64,000 nt of DNA from Papaver somniferum (Eukaryota; Streptophyta; Magnoliopsida; Ranunculales; Papaveraceae), in NCBI RefSeq assembly GCF_003573695.1, contig NC_039360.1, positions 125,822,336-125,886,335 of the forward strand. The letters run 5' to 3'. How positions within the stretch are numbered: the first letter of the stretch is position 1; every line of letters starts with the position of its first letter. Shown here piece by piece: positions 57,750 through 64,000 of the stretch. The notes under the pieces are model-generated. The model saw only the letters and a program-made list of their open reading frames with translations, made no database searches and had not been told where the DNA came from. The translations under genes were made by a program, and so were the position numbers.

Positions 57750-59170
57750 TCAAACATACTGAAAAGCGGACCACTCTTGTTTCTTTTTCTCAAGCTCCAG
57801 GCGAACCGCATTTTCGGTCACCTCCGTTTGCTGCGCTTCACTAGTCGTCGCTGCCACACTAGCAACAAGCTGGTTCAAAGCCATTTTCTTCTCGGTTGTC
57901 ACCTTGTAAAGATTAGCCAATTCTTTCTCCAACTGGGCGATCTGGCACGGGAGTTGCATACGCGGATCATTCTGATCTTTCACTTTAACCAACATATCAT
58001 CTAACCACTGCACGGGAAAGCCGAGACCAAGCGTTGAGAGAATAATAGCCTCCCTACCCTGCAACATAATCGCGCCAATGGGACCATCCTTCACCCGCGA
58101 AAGTTGATCAGCTACCCCGAGAGGATTTTTGGTCATATAACACAAAGTCCTTATGTCAAGGATGCCTTACTTCATCATATGGCCGCCATACTGTTCCACA
58201 ATATCTCTATAAGTAACGGCCAAGGTAGAAGATACCCAGAAGCCATGTACCCTCCTATAAGTTGTTGGATCAGCACCAGCCTCGGCAGCATCCACCACTG
58301 TCGAAAAGCGAAATTTAACGTCCTCAGGGACTGATAGCGGATCAAAAATATCATGACGCTTCTCCAACCGACCAGTCGGCGCAGGCCCATCACCATCAAG
58401 TTTAACGCGCTTCACACTGCCTAAACTACTAGATCCATCTTGCTTGACATAATCTTTGTGCTTACTACCCATACTCTAAAAACAAGACAAACAAAACAAA
58501 TAAGAAGGGAAGAAAAGGCCGCGAAGCGTAAAAAGATAAGCTGAAGAACCAGAAACAACACAACAACAACACAACACATGGACAATAAGAAAAGTGGAAC
58601 CTACCTCGGATTTAAGAGGACTAGGAGAAGGATTTCGAGGTTTTGAAAGAGAAGCCCAAGAACCAGAGAGGACGCAGAGTATCTTGAAGAATCTAAAACA
58701 CAAAGAAAAATATAACACTCTGAAAGACTTGACGTATAAATAGAGTAGAAACAAAGAACTCCACATATTAAATAAAATAGCACGTGTAAGATAGAGAATG
58801 GTTGGTTACCTTCAGGGAAATCTGGTTGAGGTGCCAACTAAGCAGAGGACCCACCAAAAACCGAACGAGTCGACCCGGTATGACTTAAAGAATCCAACAC
58901 ATCGCTTGGAGACTCCAACGCTTGACCGTTAACACGAATGGTTTTCTCCCGTAAAGGTTTAATCGATAATACATGCAAACGCGGAGACACCCATCCAACA
59001 CCATTTGATAATTTGACACCAAGGCCTTGCACGCTATCTATGAACGAAGGAGTCAGACTACTACCAGCGTCCCTCAGAGTCTGAGAAGTAGTACCACCAG
59101 CACCTCGTTGGGTCTGCACATGAAACATATGCGAGACATCGGAAGAACAAGCCCGAGTGATGGACGACAT
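57750..59170 (-). pseudogene. Antisense multi-exon gene in element H
   Basis: Minus-strand gene model. Exon 1 is 59170-58810 (MSSITRACSSDVSHMFHV…; in-frame TAG at 58838), with a donor GTAACC. Exon 2 is 58692-58605 (acceptor TTTTAG, donor GTAGGT). Exon 3 starts at 58475 (acceptor TTTTTAG), has MGSKHKDYVKQDGSSSLGS, and runs to 57750 with one stop at ~58167. Exon 3 has GFWVSSTLAVTYRDIV, GGHM, PIGAIMLQGREAIILSTLGL, VQWLDDMLVKVKD and a coiled coil (QIAQLEKELANLYK). This order matches the C-terminal module of the antisense PMD gene in element B. No PMD core is visible here. Function is unknown, and it is probably inactive. Confidence 0.65.
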
Positions 59171-59241
59171 AGCCGCATCCCGTTTATCGTTTTTAACAAG
59201 AATCTTTTAATACCACTCGTGCTCACGCATGTTAAGGTACT

Positions 59242-59360
59242 CACTACACCGAATTCAGGTTTTAGCAACTCAGATTCGCAACAGAAATATAGCTGTTGCG
59301 AATTTTTGTTGCTAAATATTTGCAACAACTTATCGTTGTTGCGAATTTCACAACTTTTTT
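59242..59360 (+). mobile_element. CACTA-like terminus with TTGTTGCGAA subterminal repeats
   Basis: CACTACACCGAATTCAGG is followed by five alternating copies of a TTCGCAACAG / CTGTTGCGAA / TTTGCAACAAC unit in both orientations. A CACTA start plus dense subterminal repeats is characteristic. ACT precedes it, a possible 3-base target copy. The opposite end was not found. Confidence 0.55.
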
Positions 59361-59516
59361 TTCTTCACGCATACCAGTTACGCGTGTGGTAGAAAACACC
59401 TGCAAACAGTTTCTCCGTTTTTCAGGCATGTCAATTTCTCGGTCATAATAACCACTCTTCCGTCATTGAAACTCTTCCAGCGTTGAAGCAAGTTAGGTAA
59501 TTACTAGGGTTTGAGA

Positions 59517-59611
59517 ATGAACGGCTGCGCAGAGAAATGGGAACTAGGACAAGAAACTGTCGTTGAAAAGAAAATGGGTTCGGTTTACTGTGAAGAGGAA
59601 TTAACGAGTTG
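59517..59611 (+). pseudogene. Exon-like ORF cut by a solo LTR
   Basis: An ATG in good context (GGTTTGAGAATGAACGGC) opens a 31-codon coding-like stretch, MNGCAEKWELGQETVVEKK then VYCEEEL, interrupted by the LTR at 59612. The upstream leader is pyrimidine-rich. The family is unknown; it may be a host gene start carried in the CACTA-like element. Confidence 0.35.
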
Positions 59612-59826
59612 TGTTGCGACACCAACCCAATATCACATATTTCCTTAATTAGATTTATCTTATTTAGTTTGCATGAGTTTCCTAGTCTGAGTAAACTTCT
59701 TATTATTAGCATTGCTTGCCTAACAAGCATTCCTGTTATATATAAATATATTGCTTGAGCTTGTATAAACAGAACTATAATCAATATAACTCAGTTTATC
59801 TATTTCTTCTCTTAATTTTCTAAGCA
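59612..59826 (+). repeat. Small solo LTR (copia-like)
   Basis: TGTTGCGACACC to TTCTAAGCA, 215 bases, with TATATATAAATATATTGC (TATA) and AACTCAGTTTATC near the end. The flanks GAGTTG and GAGGTG are a possible target copy with one mismatch. No primer site follows, so it is a solo LTR. Confidence 0.55.
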
Positions 59827-60432
59827 GAGGTGGCTAACCCCCAACTCAAAGGGTTTTATCTAGGGTTCTTTACCATTTTTCATGTGTTCTAACTAGTGTT
59901 TTGGTCAAGGACCCTCACAAGTTGTAGATGATTGGTGATTTTTGTTGATGATAGATTTGCAAAATAAGGTCGAGAAGAGATTAAGATTGCAGTCATTGGA
60001 ACTGGTGAATGGGTTTGTTACTGAAGAATTTAGGTAATTTCTTGCTGCGTTTGGGGATTGTCTCAGTTCAACTAGAGCAATCAGGGCTACACTTGCTGCG
60101 CTATGCAAAGTCAAAACATTGTAATTTTAGTTTCAGGTATTAATCTCAATGTTATAGTTACAATTCTAATTTATGATTTTGTTGTATTTTTAACAGTCAA
60201 AAATAGCTCTAATATTAGCTTCTTTTATTATCCTCAAGCCAAGACAGAAGTCTCCCTTTACTAAAGTTGCGTTGAAAACGATATGCAAAGTACGATTGTA
60301 TATTCAGAAGTTCTTGTCATCTTTTCTTGTTGCTTATAGTGTTTCTGCGTAGTTCTTGTTACTCTTATCGTTTCTTAGATCGAAAGTATTGAAGCCTTGG
60401 ATTAATCTGCTTGCCTAATTCATATTTTCTCT
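59827..60432. other. Unassigned sequence
   Basis: Intron-like, T-rich sequence on the + strand. No domain recognised. Confidence 0.35.
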
Positions 60433-60880
60433 TTGAGGGTTTATCTATGTCGTCAATCTCTCAAGCCATATTGTATATTAAACTACTCATGGCCATGGGC
60501 CTTTATATCCCAGATGAATGATTATTTACTCACTCTTCTAGAGGATGGTGGAATGCAAGCTAAGGCAGGCTTATATAAACATAATGATGAATTAGCTAAA
60601 CAGGTACAATTTTTTTTATCTTGAGCAGTTCGTTGTGAAGATTATTATTCCATTGAATATGTCTCTTCATGGTTATGGTCTTTATGGATCCTTGCGATAC
60701 TTTAGAATAAGAGCTGTAGCCTATCTGAAGTTAAGTGTTTCTCTTTTTTCAGCTATACCACATGAAGCAGAAGCTCGAAAACTTCTTGATAGTGTAGTGT
60801 CCAAGTGTGCAGGTGTGCTCATGAAACTCAAAATAAAAATAGAGATTTTCCGGGGATTTATTGTAATTCTCGTCAATTAG
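60433..60880 (+). other. Two unrecognised ORF pieces
   Basis: The first (60433-60624) has LLEDGGMQAKAGLYKHNDELAKQ; AACAG|GTACAATT after the Lys-Gln looks like an exon end. The second (60635-60880) has IPHEAEARKLLDSVVSKCAG after a polypyrimidine-AG (TTTTTTCAG at ~60752). Together they could be two exons of an unknown gene with the intron ~60604-60752. No family recognised. Confidence 0.3.
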
Positions 60881-61092
60881 TAAGTTTCTAATTGAGGGAT
60901 TTTACCAATGCTAATTAAAATGATTGGAACTTTCATTTATCTAATAAAACATGTGTCTCTATCCATTTTCCTCAGTTAACCTGAACAACATATGTCTTTA
61001 TTTGCCTCAGTTAACTTGAACTTAGAATTAGTAAACATCATTTTGTGTAACAAGAACAACATAATGAGCTTTCCAATTTGATACTAGTTTGT
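60881..61092. other. Left flank of element G
   Basis: No coding. TTTGT at 61088-61092 would be the target copy at the left end of G. Confidence 0.4.
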
Positions 61093-62084
61093 TGATGTGA
61101 ACACATAAATCACGATGGCATCCACGTGTTCACAAGCAATGTTCGCATACACATTATATCATAAATCGTGCGATGTATGCGTAAGGGGAGGTGATTATAT
61201 CGATTCATCGACTCAGAGCCTTCGGGCTCGTCATTATCTAGTCGTATATTATCACTTATAATGCTCGTATAATAGAATAAACAAAGATCGAAGTATAAAT
61301 GTGAAGTGCATGATGCAAAACGCTGAATGTAAAGTGCTGAAATGTAAATAAGACAGAGATTTACGTGGTTCAGCACTAAGGCCTACATCCACGGGGTTGG
61401 TGTTTCACTATGTATTGAATGGTTACAAAATAGTCGAATGACTTTAAAGTATACATCGGTCAGCGGAAATTAGGGGTTTACTTACTCTTCCTATTTATCT
61501 CTCTCTCATATGTTCTCCTCTAACTGCTATGGATTGGTCGACCCCTTCTCTCTTAGTGGAGAGGGGTATTTATAGGGTTACAACGTCGGGTCCACTTCTG
61601 AAGGCCGTTGTAATCTTATCGTCTTGTGCTTTGTGCCAATACCGCAGACCTCTTCGTCTTCTATGATGCCCTTAGCGCTCCATGCTTGATGACGAAGAGT
61701 TGTCATCGTGTCTTCCATAGGTTGGCCGACACGTATACTGTTTAGGGCGTTTAATGCTTGTAGTTGGGTCTTCTGCACGCGCCAGACAGACGTCCTCTGC
61801 CCGTGTCATATCTGTATCAGTCGGATTACCCTCAGCCGCTGATCTTGGATCTCTCTCGAGATGGAATAAAGTAAGTCTTTGGATGTTGTTCAGTGCTTTG
61901 CGATGGCATTATATCTCGGTACTCCTCGATCCTTCACCGTTGGATCTGTCGGATGAGGGCCTTGCCTTGAGGAGACACGTCTCTTGGTTGTATGCGCGTG
62001 GCATCACACCTTGATGCCTCGGATTGTATGTCTTCCACGTGTTTCTCCATTGACACGTGGCGGCTGATGAAATATGTACAGACA
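61093..62084 (-). repeat. 3' LTR of element G (992 bases)
   Basis: It has TG…CA ends on the minus strand and a polypurine tract directly before it. Internal landmarks are TTACGTGGTTCAGCAC and CCTACATCCACGGGG (~61360-61400 on +). The second LTR is outside the window, so its length is inferred from the ends. Confidence 0.65.
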
Positions 62085-62100
62085 ATTTTCCCCTTTTCTT
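62085..62100 (-). other. Polypurine tract of element G
   Basis: AAGAAAAGGGGAAAAT on the minus strand, immediately before TGTCTG. Confidence 0.7.
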
Positions 62101-62246
62101 CTGACTTGGGTGTCAGTTGAAGTTAGAGGAAAAACGTCACATATTCCTCATCTCTCTCCTAATAACTTCCCTTAGATATTAGGGCACGTTTCCCACTCCT
62201 TGCAATAACTTCTCCTTGGCTAAAGGAACGGTCATTGTCTTCTTCA

Positions 62247-62285
62247 AGGCTCATAAATAGGAAAGACAATGTGAAAACTTTTAGA
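62247..62285 (+). promoter_or_regulatory. Candidate promoter of the antisense gene in element G
   Basis: GCTCATAAATAGGAAAG is a good plant TATA-box sequence ~540 bases before the ATG, followed by the pyrimidine-rich leader typical of plant mRNAs. It lies just outside the LTR. Confidence 0.45.
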
Positions 62286-62483
62286 AATAAATTTCATTCC
62301 CTCCCTGTCAGTCCTTCATTCTTTTTCTTCTAAGGTTTTTGTTCTTCATTCTTGTTCTTTAGCCATTAATTGCTACTGTCCTTATATTGAATACGACCTT
62401 CTCTTGATTTTTCCGCGCTCGTCTATTGTTGTGGTTCGTTGTCTTCTTGGTTGCGCTTTTGTTCGGAAATATCTTACATATAG

Positions 62484-62794
62484 GTAGGAGATTTCTCTTT
62501 GATTTTGATCTCGATTACTTTGTTCATCTTCTGCTACTGTAGTCTTTAGCTTTGTGATGAAGAACACATATGCAGAAGCATATATGCTTGCCCCTGTTCT
62601 TCATTACGAAGCGCATAAGCCCGTATTTGACGATTTTCTCTCGGTGTTTTAACTGAGTTAGGATTTTTCTGATTCTATTTTAGTTTAGGGTTTTTGAGGG
62701 CGGCCAAGATGAACTGACGATTTCTCGGTTTTTTTTTTTATCTTTAGTTGTTTCTTTGTAACGACTTCTAACTTGTTTTGGTGCTTCTTCGTAG
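62484..62794 (+). other. Candidate 5' UTR intron of the antisense gene in element G
   Basis: Donor-like GTAGGAG at 62484 and acceptor TTCTTCGTAG at 62785-62794, with a T-rich stretch before it, two bases upstream of the chosen ATG. The acceptor placement supports the start at 62797 over the upstream ATG at 62773. Confidence 0.4.
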
Positions 62795-62796
62795 AT

Positions 62797-64000
62797 ATGG
62801 CCGATCGTCCGCGGGTTCCCTATCAGACTCCGCCGTCTAGTCCGCGTAGATATCCTCCACGCAGAGACCTTGATATATCTCCACCTGGGGGAGGCTCCTC
62901 TAGGCCTTCACATGCAGATCCTCGTGCTCAAAGGGTCTCATCTTCTTCTGGTCAGAAGGATTCGTCTACCAAGAAAGGAGATCCATCGAAGGGTCCTCCT
63001 GACTCTAGGTATGCTGTTAGCCGCACCTTTTATCGTTCGCGTGACGATTCTAGAGATACGCAGGCTCCTCCTCCTCGTAATGAAGCGTTGGATGTTCCGC
63101 CTCTTCGTTCTGTGGCTCCACCTTCGATGCCCCAACAGAATCCTCTGCCTCCTCCTCCAGCGGTCCCTTCCAAAGGGAAATCCTCCAAGGGTACTGTGTC
63201 GAAGGTTGATCCTCCCAAGAGTCTTCCTTCTAAAAGGAAGGCTTCAGAATTGAGTCCTCTGAAGAATCTTACGCCAGATCCCGCTAACGAGGAAGACGTT
63301 GCCCCAGTAATACGAAGCGTCTCAGTTGGTAAGAAGAAGGTCACCTTTAAGCATATTGATCTTGAGCTGTTTAAGGAGAAACATGAGCTCCAAGCCTTCG
63401 ATGTCCGCTTCTATGCTCCCGACGATGACATCACCTATGAACTCATCTCGAATTATCAGTTCGATGAATTTCATCTGCTGACTATAGTAGGAGCCTTCGA
63501 GGCGGGTCTTATGTTGCCTATGTATAAGTCGGGTGACTCTTTTTATTACGACGAGCTGGCTGGTCGTGAAGGTTCTTCTACAAATACCCATAGTCATTCT
63601 GTATCACAGTTGACTGGGAATTATCTCCGCGCGCTAAAGGAGTGTTATCTTCGGAGTAAGGGAGAAACAATGATGACCTGCTACGTCCCTGATCCCGCTG
63701 AGAGAGAATGGTATACCCCCCAGAATTTCAATAATTCCTTCGAGGATTATATCAACATCCGGAATCGTAAACCATAGAGTGTTGGTCTTTGTAATATTGC
63801 TGCTCCTCGTGGTGAGATTCGTCTTTTAAGTGAGGTGAGCGACGCTAAGCTGAAGTATGTTCCTGGTACGGAGGGGTCTATTACCAAGAGACTTTTTCCT
63901 TCCCGTGAGAGGATCAAGCGTGATTATGATTATGAGTGGCATGCCACGTTATTGAGGTTGTTGTCCCTTGGGCTTATGGTTGGATTCCTGGTCCGCATGG
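62797..64000 (+). pseudogene. Antisense ORF in element G, one in-frame TAG, runs off the window
   Basis: Starts MADRPRVPYQTPPSSPRRYPP. The first ~170 residues are Pro/Ser/Lys/Arg-rich and probably disordered (PPPPAVPSKGKSSKG). A folded-looking part follows: KVTFKHIDLELFKEKHEL, YELISNYQFDEFHLL, GAFEAGLMLPMYKSG, GNYLRALKECYLRSKG, YVPDPAEREWYTPQNF. TAG at 63775 interrupts, but the same frame stays open to the window end (LCNIAAPRGEIRLLSEV…, EWHATLLRLLSLGLM). I recognise no family; plant gypsy elements are known to carry extra ORFs of this kind. It lies on the strand opposite to G. Whether the TAG is a mutation or a sequencing error cannot be told. Confidence 0.6.

Larger units (their letters stand above)
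54363..59230 (+). mobile_element. Tat-like gypsy element H, decayed, 3' end missing
   Basis: It has a short 5' LTR, the same primer-site type as element B, a gag full of stops, a mutated zinc finger, two tandem-repeat blocks and an antisense spliced gene at its 3' side. No pol domain and no 3' LTR are present; the right limit is set by the CACTA-like end at 59242. Confidence 0.7.
61093..64000 (-). mobile_element. Gypsy-type element G, 3' LTR and part of interior
   Basis: On the minus strand: AAGAAAAGGGGAAAAT (polypurine tract, 62100-62085), then an LTR starting TGTCTGTACATATTTC (62084) and ending GTGTTCACATCA (61093). The rest of the element lies right of the window. The LTR class is not proven, but the antisense gene next to the 3' LTR is the arrangement seen in B and H. 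Confidence 0.65.

Noticed and set aside
59443..59784. 113-codon minus ORF
   Set aside because: It runs across the solo LTR and the exon-like ORF in antisense; composition is not coding-like.

Overview
This window is repeat-dense nuclear DNA of a flowering plant. The evidence is plant-specific: Athila-type and Tat/Ogre-type Ty3/gypsy elements, SIRE-like Ty1/copia sequences, plant L1 LINEs with a zinc-binding reverse-transcriptase C-terminal region, a plant mobile domain (PMD) gene and CACTA ends. Species cannot be fixed from sequence alone. I see no complete host gene. Almost every base belongs to a transposable element, and most elements are nested. All domain calls are by eye, with no database search.

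Layout. (1) 1-22794: copia element A on the + strand, with its left LTR cut by the window edge. It is interrupted at 4500-20161 by Ty3/gypsy element B, which has 3.7-3.8 kb LTRs, an exact 5-bp target duplication, gag, a protease/integrase remnant and an antisense intron-bearing PMD gene. (2) 22795-24400: a + strand L1 LINE relic into which A inserted. (3) 24401-38065: copia LTR fragments on the - strand, split by Athila-like element E (25245-37696). E keeps gag-protease but has lost pol. Its 3' end is replaced by a 4.8 kb block X, which carries many near-palindromic repeats and a two-exon piece of an Hsp70 nucleotide-exchange-factor (FES1-like) gene. (4) 38066-38159: a CACTA terminus. (5) 38160-52640: an L1 LINE (D, - strand), split near the 3' end of ORF2 by C (38407-46965), a full-length copia element of A's family. 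(6) 52640-54362: a small inverted-repeat element and weak LTR-like borders. (7) 54363-59230: Tat-like element H, with gag full of stops, two tandem-repeat blocks and an antisense spliced gene. (8) 59242-61092: a CACTA-like end, an exon-like ORF cut by a small solo LTR, and unrecognised fragments. (9) 61093-64000: the 3' LTR of a minus-strand gypsy element G, with an antisense gene running off the window.

How it works together. None of the LTR elements visible here (A, B, C, E, H) retains a reverse transcriptase, so all look non-autonomous; G is only partly visible. The most interesting pattern is that three different gypsy elements (B, H, G) carry an antisense gene between the coding remnant and the 3' LTR. 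In B and H the gene has credible introns, and both share a C-terminal helical/coiled-coil module. In G only the 5' UTR shows a candidate intron. A and C share 2.4 kb LTRs but hold different parts of gag.
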